Shown piece after piece: positions 34,064-40,585 of a stretch of DNA of 40,585 bases (its first letter is position 1; each line of letters opens with the position of its first letter). Origin of the DNA: Methylophaga pinxianii (lineage in GTDB: Bacteria > Pseudomonadota > Gammaproteobacteria > Nitrosococcales > Methylophagaceae); assembly GCF_020447225.1 (NCBI RefSeq), contig NZ_JAJAEO010000158.1:1-40585 (forward strand). Reading direction: 5' to 3'. The notes under the pieces were generated by a model. The model was not told the origin of the DNA. It saw nothing but the letters and a program-made list of their open reading frames with translations, and did not search any database. The translations under genes were made by a program, and so were the position numbers.

Positions 34064-35747
34064 GATGACCTCCCATATCGTGTTGTGCTGGTTTAATGGC
34101 TGGCGAACCGGCTTCGTCATACTCAGCAACCACTACGGTAGACATCATGCCGGCTGACATGTGAAACAACAGATGACAGTGAAACGCCCATTCGCCGGGC
34201 TCATCAGCAGTCAGTAGTACAGAATATTCGGTGCCTGGCGCGACATTGACCGTGTGTTTGTTGGGCAGCTTTTCAACCGGTTGACCATTTTCCAGTTGCA
34301 CAAACATGCCATGTAAATGCATCGGATGCGCCATCATGGTTTCATTTTTAAAGATCAGCCTGACCCGTTCACCATAATTGAGTTTGATGGGCTCGAAGCC
34401 CGGATCGCCGAACTTATGACCGTTTAACGTCCAGATAAACCGTTCCATCGTGCCGCCCAAGGTCACCACAATTTCCCGTTCGGCAGGACGTAAATCTGTT
34501 TGAGTACCCAAAGCTCGTAAATCACTGTATTGCAGTGCTTTATGACCTTCAGGCGTACTGGCATCGGCCCAGCCACTTTGCATGTCAGCGGGTTCATCTT
34601 GCGGCATGGCCTGATGATTATCGCCATGCATATCGTGTCCACTATGATCCATCGAATCATCCTGGCTCATCTGATGATCATTGTGATCCATACCATGCCC
34701 CATATCGGCCATGGTTAATAACGAACGAGGTCTATGGTCTGGAACCGGACCTTTCATGCCTTCTCGAGGAGCCAGAGTGCCCAAAGCAAAGCCAGTCCGA
34801 TCAATAGATTCAGCAGCAATGGTGTAAGCCTGATCAGCCTGTGGCGTGACTATCACATCATAGGTTTCGGCCACTGCAAAACGGAATTCATCCACGGTGA
34901 CCGGCTCGACATATTGCCCATCGGCCTGAATCACGGTCATTGGCAATCCAGGAATCCGCACGTCATACATCGACATGGCCGAGGCATTGATAAAACGTAA
35001 TCTTACGCGTTCGCCGGGCTTGAAGATTCCGGTCCAGTTCTGCTCATTGGTTTGACCATTGATCAGAAACGCGTCGTACCGAACATCGGCCAAATCGGTA
35101 GGTGACATTCGCATCTGACCCCAAGGGCGGACATCCTGCCAGGCGGAAGCTAAACCGTGCTCACGTACTTCACTAAAAAAATCCCCAACAGTACGTTGTG
35201 AATAATTGTAGTAATGGGGACTCTTTTTGATATTGCTAAGAATCTGCTGACCGGTTTCATTACTAAAATCCGACAGCAGCACCACATAATCCCGATCGGC
35301 TTGAACCACCGGTTCATCTTTGGGGTGAATAATCAATGCGCCATAATGCCCATCCTGTTCCTGTAAAGCACTGTGCGCGTGATACCAATAAGTACCGTTT
35401 TGACGAACGGTAAAACGATAAGTAAAGGTTTCACCGGCTTTGATGGCTTCATAACCACCCAGACCGGGCACACCGTCCATTTCAGGTGGCAGGAGTAATC
35501 CGTGCCAGTGCACAGAAGTCGGTTCATCCAGTTTGTTAACCACATGGATAACCGCTTCATCACCTTCGGTGAATTCCATTATCGGGCCGGGAATGCCACC
35601 GTTAATGGTAATGCGTTCAACAGTTTTGCCAGTAATATTGACCGGTTCACGGTCAATGATCAAAGTATATTCGGTCACATCCGCTATCGCGGAGAAGTGC
35701 AGTAATGCGGCTGAAATAGCGATCAGCCAGCGACTAAATTGTTTCAT
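34050..35747 (-). CDS. copA: Periplasmic multicopper oxidase CopA (copper resistance)
   Basis: This 565-residue protein has three cupredoxin domains. All copper motifs are present: HWHG (H80, H82), HAH (H123, H125), HPMHLHG (474-480) and HCHLLFHMSAGM (523-534, with C524 as type-1 ligand). It oxidises Cu(I) and sequesters copper in the periplasm; a Met/His-rich insert at 346-389 (repeated MDH, SGHDMH) should bind Cu(I), and the C-terminus ends GGHHDHH. Unlike PcoA and many CopA proteins, the signal sequence (MKQFSRWLIAISAALLHFSA) has no twin-arginine motif and looks Sec-type. GAGGAT precedes ATG. It is the centre of a CopL-like/copA/copB arrangement. Confidence 0.95.
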   Translation of the reverse strand: MKQFSRWLIAISAALLHFSAIADVTEYTLIIDREPVNITGKTVERITINGGIPGPIMEFTEGDEAVIHVVNKLDEPTSVHWHGLLLPPEMDGVPGLGGYEAIKAGETFTYRFTVRQNGTYWYHAHSALQEQDGHYGALIIHPKDEPVVQADRDYVVLLSDFSNETGQQILSNIKKSPHYYNYSQRTVGDFFSEVREHGLASAWQDVRPWGQMRMSPTDLADVRYDAFLINGQTNEQNWTGIFKPGERVRLRFINASAMSMYDVRIPGLPMTVIQADGQYVEPVTVDEFRFAVAETYDVIVTPQADQAYTIAAESIDRTGFALGTLAPREGMKGPVPDHRPRSLLTMADMGHGMDHNDHQMSQDDSMDHSGHDMHGDNHQAMPQDEPADMQSGWADASTPEGHKALQYSDLRALGTQTDLRPAEREIVVTLGGTMERFIWTLNGHKFGDPGFEPIKLNYGERVRLIFKNETMMAHPMHLHGMFVQLENGQPVEKLPNKHTVNVAPGTEYSVLLTADEPGEWAFHCHLLFHMSAGMMSTVVVAEYDEAGSPAIKPAQHDMGGHHDHH

Positions 35748-35807
35748 GAGATCTATCCTCAGAGTGTTTCGATTGGGTATCAGTGGATACCGGTCTGAAC
35801 CAGAGGA

Positions 35808-36158
35808 TTAGCTTCGCGGCGGACGTTCGAATTGGGGAGGGTTTTGACTCACAAGCTGCTCGGCAGCGACGGCCAAGCGGCTTTGTGAATAGAGAGAAGC
35901 CATAAAAACCGGTTGAAAACCTAACACACCAGATGCATGGCAGTTCGCTGCTGCACACTGGCAATGGCCACTGTCGCAATGGGAATTAGTAGCTTGTTCG
36001 GGTTGAGATTCAGCATCGGAATGACAATCATGCTGTTGCTGGCTCATCTCATGATGTACAGCCATATCATTATTTGCTGCATGCGCAGCCGGCATCAGCA
36101 TCGACAGCATAAACAAGCCGATAAGCAAATAATGAAAAAGAGACTGTGGTTTTGTCAT
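35808..36158 (-). CDS. CopL-like periplasmic metal-binding protein of the copper operon
   Basis: This 116-residue protein has a signal peptide (about 1-27, PAAHA). A His/Cys-rich stretch (HDCHSD, SHCDSGHCQCAAANCH) is followed by FQPVFMASLYSQ and a C-terminal PPQFERPPRS. Small proteins with this Cys/His core and a proline-rich end (CopL/DUF2946 type) precede copAB in Xanthomonas-like operons and are needed for copper-dependent expression there. I infer the same here. ATG 36158 lacks a clear SD; a TTG one codon upstream is also possible. copA follows after 60 nt. Confidence 0.75.
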   Translation of the reverse strand: MTKPQSLFHYLLIGLFMLSMLMPAAHAANNDMAVHHEMSQQQHDCHSDAESQPEQATNSHCDSGHCQCAAANCHASGVLGFQPVFMASLYSQSRLAVAAEQLVSQNPPQFERPPRS

Positions 36159-36194
36159 CAACTAATTACCAATAAATTACGTTTGGTTAGACAC

Positions 36195-36224
36195 AGAATA
36201 AGCGAAAAGTTTTTTTGATGCCAA
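36195..36224 (-). promoter_or_regulatory. Candidate promoter of the copper operon
   Basis: Reading leftward, TTGGCA (36219-36224) and TATTCT (36195-36200) are separated by 18 nt, a moderate sigma-70 pair about 35 nt before the CopL-like start. No clear CueR or CusR/CopR box was identified. Confidence 0.35.
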
Positions 36225-36331
36225 AATTCTGGAGAGAAAAAGGGGAGACTAACCTTATCTGGATGGGATTCGTAATCCGCCTATTTCACCAAGCGGTTTC
36301 AGACCAAATATTTTTCACTAAATTTTCCTTC

Positions 36332-36359
36332 TTGCAAAACTCCGTCAATGACGTATATT
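36332..36359 (+). promoter_or_regulatory. Candidate promoter of the higBA-type operon
   Basis: TTGCAA (36332-36337) and TATATT (36354-36359) are separated by 16 nt. Transcription would begin at about 36366, next to the toxin ATG at 36367, implying a leaderless or nearly leaderless message. Confidence 0.5.
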
Positions 36360-36366
36360 TTCCGTT

Positions 36367-36681
36367 ATGTATACGATCATTGAAACTCCTACATTTGAAG
36401 CGGACGCTAATAAAATATGGACTGAAGAGGAGCGTAATGCTTTCTTTGCATGGCTGGCTGCCAATCCAGAGATTGGTGATCCCATTCCTGGTAGCGGTGG
36501 ATGTAGAAAGGTTCGTTGGTCGGTTGCGGGTTCAGGGAAGCGAGGTGGAGTGCGAGTCATTTACTTCACCAGGTTGGCAAATGGAGAGATCTGGTTATTA
36601 GTGATCTACAAAAAAGCCGTCAAGGAGAACATCCCCGCACATATCCTGAAATCCATTCGTGAGGTACTGGAAAATGAGTAA
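36367..36681 (+). CDS. higB: RelE/HigB-type toxin
   Basis: This 104-residue basic protein is of the RelE/HigB superfamily. WLAANPEIGDPIPGSGGCRKVRW and RGGVRVIYFTRL (central strands with basic residues) plus WLLVIYKKAVKENI and a final helix SIREVLENE define the fold; the longer segment is spread over residues about 29-52. Toxins of this type cleave mRNA on the ribosome. Its last 8 nt overlap the XRE antitoxin gene, in toxin-first order as in higBA. No SD is visible upstream, and the -10 element sits only 7 nt before ATG. Confidence 0.82.
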   Translation: MYTIIETPTFEADANKIWTEEERNAFFAWLAANPEIGDPIPGSGGCRKVRWSVAGSGKRGGVRVIYFTRLANGEIWLLVIYKKAVKENIPAHILKSIREVLENE

Positions 36682-36973
36682 CGAAACATTGAGTGCTGAA
36701 GAGCTTGGTAACAAGCTGCTCCAATCAGTCAAAGAAATGAAAGCGGGAAAAGCCGCGAGGGTCAGTCGTGTTGAGCCCAATGAAGTGGCAGAGGCGCGTA
36801 GTAAAACGGGCCTGACACAGTTAGAGTTTGCGGAGGTCCTTCACATTTCTCCAAGGACCTTGCAGGAGTGGGAGCAGGGGCGTCGTAAACCTTCGGGACC
36901 AGCAAAGGCGTTGATTGATATTGCATTTCGTCACCCGGAGGTGATCCGGGAAGACCTCGCAAACAGAGGCTAA
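36674..36973 (+). CDS. higA: HigA/NadS-type XRE antitoxin
   Basis: This 99-residue protein has a helix-turn-helix domain (about 46-99): RSKTGLTQLEFAEVLHISPR, then TLQEWEQGRRKPSGPA with the usual Q-E-W-E-Q-G-R-R-x-P motif. The N-terminal part (about 1-40) is the region that normally binds the toxin. It should neutralise the RelE/HigB toxin and repress the shared promoter. I chose ATG 36674, overlapping the toxin stop; a GTG five codons earlier is less likely. Confidence 0.85.
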   Translation: MSNETLSAEELGNKLLQSVKEMKAGKAARVSRVEPNEVAEARSKTGLTQLEFAEVLHISPRTLQEWEQGRRKPSGPAKALIDIAFRHPEVIREDLANRG

Positions 36974-36984
36974 ATGTAAGTGAA

Positions 36985-37224
36985 TTACTTTAATTCATTA
37001 TCAAGTTCACCCATAAAGTCGTCATACGAATAATCTTCAAAACCACTATCTATGCCTTCCTGTAGCAATATCCGAAGCGTGGTCAGTCGTGTCTCATACT
37101 CCTCAAGCAGGCGTAGTCCTGAACAGACAACCTCGCTAGTTGAGCTGTATCGTCCACTTTTGATTTGTTCAGAAATAAACGTATCAAAATGTTCTCAAAG
37201 GCAGACGCGAGTTTTCTTATGCAT
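36985..37224 (-). pseudogene. ParD-family antitoxin interrupted by one TGA
   Basis: From ATG 37224 the minus strand reads MHKKTRVCL, then TGA (37195-37197), then EHFDTFISEQIKSGRYSSTS, VVCSGLRLLEEYETRL and a C-terminal FEDYSYDDFMGELDNELK to TAA 36985-36987. This is a full-length (79-codon) ParD/CC2985-type antitoxin. The stop falls where the family usually has Gly (S-L-G-E-H-F), so a single G-to-T change (GGA to TGA) explains it. The expected parE toxin, which would lie to the left, is absent: the gene ends 11 nt from the stop of the convergent HigA-type gene. It is an orphan remnant. Confidence 0.82.
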
Positions 37225-37372
37225 GACGACATCATAAAAATCCGTAATCGGTATATCGTTATCCAAGTGACTGAACAATTCAAGCCAATACAATCGTTAC
37301 GTTTTAACCTCAATCATTTCGCCTACGACCATTCCACCTTAGAGTCTGTCATATCAATAATCTATTAAAGAG

Positions 37373-38473
37373 ATGAACGTTGGTATGAGTGACCCGTCCA
37401 AACAAACTGATAGCGGGCAAACGTCCGATCCTGGCATAGTCCAGACGGAAGACGAGAGCGTTGATCAGTCTCCAATAAATCCAAAGAAACGAATCATACG
37501 ACCGTGGTTACTTTTTGGTTTGTTAGCTTTATTAGTTGTTCTTCTGACTGTGCGTGATGACCTGAGGCAAAACACGGCTAAAAGCAGCGAGAATGCTGTC
37601 CGATACGTTGCCTTTGATATGTTGGGCTGGTCACCAAGAGATCTTTTTATCTGGCGTTTGCGAGTGGCAGGATTATTAGATAGTCCACTGGGGCAACGTT
37701 GGGCAGAGGCTGTAGATCGAGCGGGTGAGCAGCCGGTACAAGCTAGTGGTCAGTATTCCACAACAGAAACTTTTGCCAGTGACGAGGTTGAGGCACATAT
37801 TTATCAGGTATCGCTTGAGAGAGGCGAAAAGCTGATATGGCAATTCTCACGTCTGGATACTGCTGATAGTCGACTTTATGCCAGCCTGGAGCGGCGCGAA
37901 AAAAATGATCGAGAGTGGTCAACTGTCACGGATCTGGATGCAGATGAATTAACTCACAGTCAGGTTATCTCCAAAGCGGGCGATTACCGTATTGTTCTGC
38001 AACCGGAGTTATTTGCCAATGCAGAATACTCACTGGCAATGGCCAATGGCGGTTCATTACCGTTCCCCGTGGAAGGTGCAACGCAGCGTGATATTGGCAG
38101 CGTCTTTGGTGTGGATCGTGATGGCGGGGCACGTAAACATCATGGTGTGGATATATTTGCAGAAAGGGGGACGCCAGTTACAGCAGTAATTGATGGTCAT
38201 GCTCGGACCGGTACAAGTGACAGAGGTGGTAAACATGTTTGGCTATCCGGCAGCATGATTGGTCTTGGCAGCGCCCGTTATTATTACGCCCATCTGGATG
38301 CATTCGAAGTGGAGTCCGGCGATAAGGTGAAAAAAGGCGAGATCCTTGGATATATGGGCAACACCGGCAACGCTATTACCACGCCACCCCATCTTCATTT
38401 CGGAATTTACTCAGGCGGGCCGGTTGATCCTGCACCCTTTCTAAAACCAGAACCGATGTTACCTGATCGCTAA
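37373..38473 (+). CDS. Membrane-anchored M23 (LytM-type) peptidase
   Basis: This 366-residue protein has an acidic cytoplasmic N-terminus, one membrane helix (about 43-60) and a periplasmic part. Residues about 245-355 are an M23 domain: zinc ligands H256 and D260 (HHGVD) and H342, with H307 (YYYAHL) and H340 in HLHFG. All active-site residues are kept, so it should cut peptidoglycan cross-bridges rather than be a degenerate activator. A beta-rich region (130-225, bacterial pre-peptidase-like) precedes it. ATG 37373 is used; ATG 37385 is an alternative, and neither has an ideal SD. No division or secretion genes adjoin. Confidence 0.88.
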   Translation: MNVGMSDPSKQTDSGQTSDPGIVQTEDESVDQSPINPKKRIIRPWLLFGLLALLVVLLTVRDDLRQNTAKSSENAVRYVAFDMLGWSPRDLFIWRLRVAGLLDSPLGQRWAEAVDRAGEQPVQASGQYSTTETFASDEVEAHIYQVSLERGEKLIWQFSRLDTADSRLYASLERREKNDREWSTVTDLDADELTHSQVISKAGDYRIVLQPELFANAEYSLAMANGGSLPFPVEGATQRDIGSVFGVDRDGGARKHHGVDIFAERGTPVTAVIDGHARTGTSDRGGKHVWLSGSMIGLGSARYYYAHLDAFEVESGDKVKKGEILGYMGNTGNAITTPPHLHFGIYSGGPVDPAPFLKPEPMLPDR

Positions 38474-38496
38474 GCATACTTATAAGCAGTATCAAG

Positions 38497-38515
38497 TGAT
38501 GCTTTAACAGCATCA
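38497..38515 (+). terminator. Weak hairpin after the M23 peptidase gene
   Basis: TGATGCT (38497-38503) and AGCATCA (38509-38515) form a 7-bp stem with a 5-nt loop, without a T tract. Possible but weak terminator. Confidence 0.35.
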
Positions 38516-38629
38516 GTTAATGACTATTTGATATTAGAAATATATCAGTTGGTTGCGGATAATACAGAGTTTGCTGAGCTGATTTTTTAAAGTGAAGCTC
38601 ACTTCTACTCGTTACAAAATTAAGCGGAT

Positions 38630-39364
38630 ATGAAATTGATTAAAAAATACGGCCTGGTGAGGGGGCTTTGCCTGCTCATTATTATGATAAGCGTGCCCGG
38701 AATGGCTCTGGCACAAATTCAAGCCAACACCATCCTGAAATCGAAGTATATTTGGGGCGGCGTATTGATGGGTGATGGTGCTGTCGTGCAGGGTAACCTC
38801 AAATACACTGCTGAAAACGGTCTGTTTGTTGGTGGGATGTTTTCAACACTGGATTTCAGCCATCTTGGTAATAACCAAATTGATGTTAAAGCCGGATACA
38901 GCGGTTCGTTCGGTCGGCTTAATTATGAAACAGGCCTAGTCAGGCATGGTTTTACTGGCGATAGCCCCACCGATGAGGATGCCGGTGTCCTTCGAAGTTT
39001 TTTTTCGGGTTCTCTCGGAAACATGCATTTTATCGTGTTAAGTCCGCTTAACGATTCGAGTTGGACTTCAGCAGGTGATGTTTATACCAAGATCGGCTTT
39101 GTACAACCTTTGCCAGCCGACTTTCGCTTTGCTGCCAGCGCGGGGGCGTATTATTTTAATGATGATGCGGTCTTTAGCGATGGCAGAGTCGCTTTTGAGA
39201 AGACGCAATCATTTGCCTTTCGCGATGCCACATTGAGTATTGAGCGTGCCATCCCCAGTTTGCCAGTGGATTTTGGGCTTCATTACTCGATTGGTGGCGA
39301 GCGGCAGAATGGATTGGAACTGGACGACCATGTCTGGTTTAGCATTAACATGCGTCTGCCCTGA
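38630..39364 (+). CDS. TorF-family putative porin
   Basis: This 244-residue outer-membrane protein has a signal peptide (about 1-28, ALA-QIQ) and beta strands throughout. ILKSKYIWGGVLMGDGAVVQ, LFVGGMFSTLDF, NQIDVKAGYSGS and NYETGLVRHGF follow the pattern of the TorF (TIGR02001) group of putative porins, with a terminal strand DHVWFSINMRLP. Substrate unknown. Upstream (38474-38629) is a leaderless-looking AT-rich gap with a weak hairpin; the ATG has no strong SD (TTAAGCGGAT). It converges on the LysR gene. Confidence 0.78.
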   Translation: MKLIKKYGLVRGLCLLIIMISVPGMALAQIQANTILKSKYIWGGVLMGDGAVVQGNLKYTAENGLFVGGMFSTLDFSHLGNNQIDVKAGYSGSFGRLNYETGLVRHGFTGDSPTDEDAGVLRSFFSGSLGNMHFIVLSPLNDSSWTSAGDVYTKIGFVQPLPADFRFAASAGAYYFNDDAVFSDGRVAFEKTQSFAFRDATLSIERAIPSLPVDFGLHYSIGGERQNGLELDDHVWFSINMRLP

Positions 39365-39410
39365 AAGGATTGATAGCTCCAACTTGTTATTGCAAATAAC
39401 GAAAACGATT

Positions 39411-40319
39411 TCAGACGTTAAACTCACTGTGGATAATGCTATTTAGCATATCCAGCCATTCACCCGTTTGATCCGCCCGGGTGATGCAACTGAAACGTAT
39501 CTGCGGCGTTGGCGATATCAGTGGTCGGTAACAGGTTCCCTTAACGCACATATGTTGCTGGGATGAAGCAATTGTCGCCACACCTTCACCTGCAGCCACC
39601 AAGCCAACAGCCATCGAGCGCGGTGCCACTTCACGAATTGAAGGCGGGCTGAAGCCTGCCTTTTGGCAAGCAAAGATGATTTCGTCATACAGCGATGGAT
39701 TCATGCTGCGTGGAAATAAAATCAGAGTTTCATTTTTCAGATCTTCCAAAGATAGCTGCTCGTGACGTGCCAGTGGATGGTCATCTGGCAATATCAGGCC
39801 AATGGGTTCACAGCAAATCGGTAATGTGGTTAGTAAGGGATTATCCGGACAATACAGAATAAAGCCGATATCCAAACGCCCAGATATAACGCTCTCAATC
39901 GTTTTGTCTGAGGTGTCCTCAGCGAACTCAAAACCACACCCCGGGAGTTGTTGCCGGATTTGCCGGATGATCTCGGGCAGGAAGCTCGACATCGCCGCGC
40001 CAGCATAGCCCAACCGTAATGACACCACGTGACCGCTGGCTACTTTCAGTGTTTGATCGATAGTGGTTTGCAGATTGTTAAGGGCTGACGGTAATTGCTT
40101 ATATAGATATTCCCCCGCGGGTGTCAGACGGATCCGCTGTTTGTCACGATTAAATAACTCACAGCCAAATGCTGCTTCCAATTGAGCTATTTGACGCGAA
40201 AGGGCAGGTTGAGCGATATGTAAATCTTCGGCTGCCTGACGAAAACTGAGGCGTTCAGCTATAGCCATAAATGTGCGTAGCTGTCGTAGATCGTATTTTA
40301 AGTGATAACTATTCGACAT
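39411..40319 (-). CDS. LysR-family regulator (CatR/BenM-like)
   Basis: This 302-residue protein has an N-terminal DNA-binding domain (LRQLRTFMAIAERLSFRQAA, LHIAQPALSRQIAQLEAAFG) followed by an effector domain with RLGYAGAAMSS and LPDDHPLARHEQ, the style of CatR/BenM/CbbR-like regulators that answer aromatic or small acidic metabolites. The effector is not known. ATG 40319 lacks an SD. It is divergent from a likely gene beginning at the right edge (ATG 40581), which is the probable target. Confidence 0.9.
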   Translation of the reverse strand: MSNSYHLKYDLRQLRTFMAIAERLSFRQAAEDLHIAQPALSRQIAQLEAAFGCELFNRDKQRIRLTPAGEYLYKQLPSALNNLQTTIDQTLKVASGHVVSLRLGYAGAAMSSFLPEIIRQIRQQLPGCGFEFAEDTSDKTIESVISGRLDIGFILYCPDNPLLTTLPICCEPIGLILPDDHPLARHEQLSLEDLKNETLILFPRSMNPSLYDEIIFACQKAGFSPPSIREVAPRSMAVGLVAAGEGVATIASSQQHMCVKGTCYRPLISPTPQIRFSCITRADQTGEWLDMLNSIIHSEFNV

Positions 40320-40580
40320 CAGACAACACTAATTCTATATTCGATCGATATCAAATATTCGTAAGATATTGCCTATGCCAAATCTTCACTTTGGAGTTGA
40401 TTCAAACAGCCATGTTGACAAGTCACTTGGCTCCAAGCTGATGGGCCAACCTACTAAACGTCTCAGCAGTTGCTAGCAATTCAAAACTGTGGAAGGGTTC
40501 TACCCCGTTTCTACGGACGGTTTAAAAACGGTTGAAAACGTCATATCGCTTCTTGCGACTCGTCTTCTCATGCGAGGATT

Positions 40581-40585
40581 ATGGA
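40581..40585 (+). CDS. Likely first codon of a gene running off the right edge
   Basis: GCGAGGATT directly precedes ATG 40581, a well-placed SD, at the far end of the 261-nt gap divergent from the LysR gene. Only the first two codons (partial) are present, so the product cannot be named. The gap itself (40320-40580) holds no other gene that I can support. Confidence 0.4.

Noticed and set aside
35937-36218. 93-codon plus-strand frame over the CopL-like gene
   Set aside because: It is a shadow of the His/Cys-rich minus-strand gene, whose signal peptide and operon position are convincing.
36162-36366. Search for a CueR or CusR/CopR box between the copper operon and the toxin gene
   Set aside because: No convincing dyad of either kind was seen; only a moderate sigma-70 pair is reported.
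36762-36962. Minus-strand frame opposite the XRE antitoxin gene
   Set aside because: It lies opposite a clear helix-turn-helix coding frame and has no SD or recognisable motifs.
37083-37313. 76-codon minus-strand frame over the parD remnant
   Set aside because: It is an out-of-frame shadow; the ParD pattern lies in the other frame, interrupted by TGA.
40490-40560. ACGGTTT/AACGGTTG near-repeats close to the right edge, considered as iterons or a CRISPR fragment
   Set aside because: Only two short imperfect copies with no regular spacing.

Overview
The window reads as ordinary chromosome of a Gram-negative gammaproteobacterium. The signs are HtpG and Hsp33 of gammaproteobacterial type, TonB-dependent uptake, CopA/CopB copper resistance, PsiE, MtfA, YcaC and ElaA homologues, a Fur-box-like site and a sigma-32-type promoter. 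Base composition is moderate, and a free-living aquatic, possibly sulfide-exposed or methylotroph-like (Methylophaga-type) bacterium would fit. The genus is an inference from gene content only. There are no rRNA or tRNA genes, no CRISPR array, no intact transposase and no prophage.

Layout. 1-3720: tail of a YiiD-type thioesterase, a FucP-like MFS symporter, a cold-shock-domain/Excalibur membrane protein, a DUF421 protein and a zinc-type CDF exporter. 3846-8366, all minus strand: a YcaD-like MFS, an SbtA-like bicarbonate transporter, a broken lipocalin-like gene, an EEP-family hydrolase and an exported retropepsin-like (RimB/DUF785) protein. 8417-15264, plus strand: a perfect 28-bp inverted repeat, htpG behind a clear heat-shock promoter, a multi-spanning membrane protein, then hslO-sqr-lipoprotein and psiE. 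15261-17610, minus: DUF3649-PepSY-DUF3325 behind a Fur-box-like site. 17881-20809, plus: a Tat-exported aldo/keto reductase overlapping a DUF6064 membrane protein, an ElaA-like acetyltransferase and a TrhA/hemolysin-III protein. 20810-23268 is a remodelled stretch: a lipid kinase plus a ferritin-like (DUF2383-like) gene lie between two related membrane-protein sequences. 23269-26243: mtfA, then a LysR regulator divergent from a DHA1-type MFS. 26244-29720: a degraded interval, a diguanylate cyclase preceded by a possible 19-codon leader ORF, and a soluble double-PAS chemoreceptor. 30028-36158, minus: a YcaC hydrolase and a copper cluster (CopL-like, CopA, CopB, OprC-like TonB receptor). 36367-40585: a HigBA-type toxin-antitoxin pair facing a ParD antitoxin killed by one stop codon, an M23 peptidase, a TorF-type porin, a LysR regulator, and the likely first codon of another gene at the right edge.

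The window is mainly about stress, redox and metals: heat and oxidative chaperones beside sulfide oxidation, iron-linked membrane proteins under a Fur-like site, and a copper cluster pairing detoxification with a receptor that keeps the CxxxM/HxM copper ligands of OprC. I see no clear new defence or mobile system. The observations most worth checking are the 28-bp palindrome ahead of htpG, the copper receptor in a copLAB context, the Tat-exported aldo/keto reductase with its DUF6064 partner, the cold-shock/Excalibur fusion, and the decayed parD beside an intact higBA pair.
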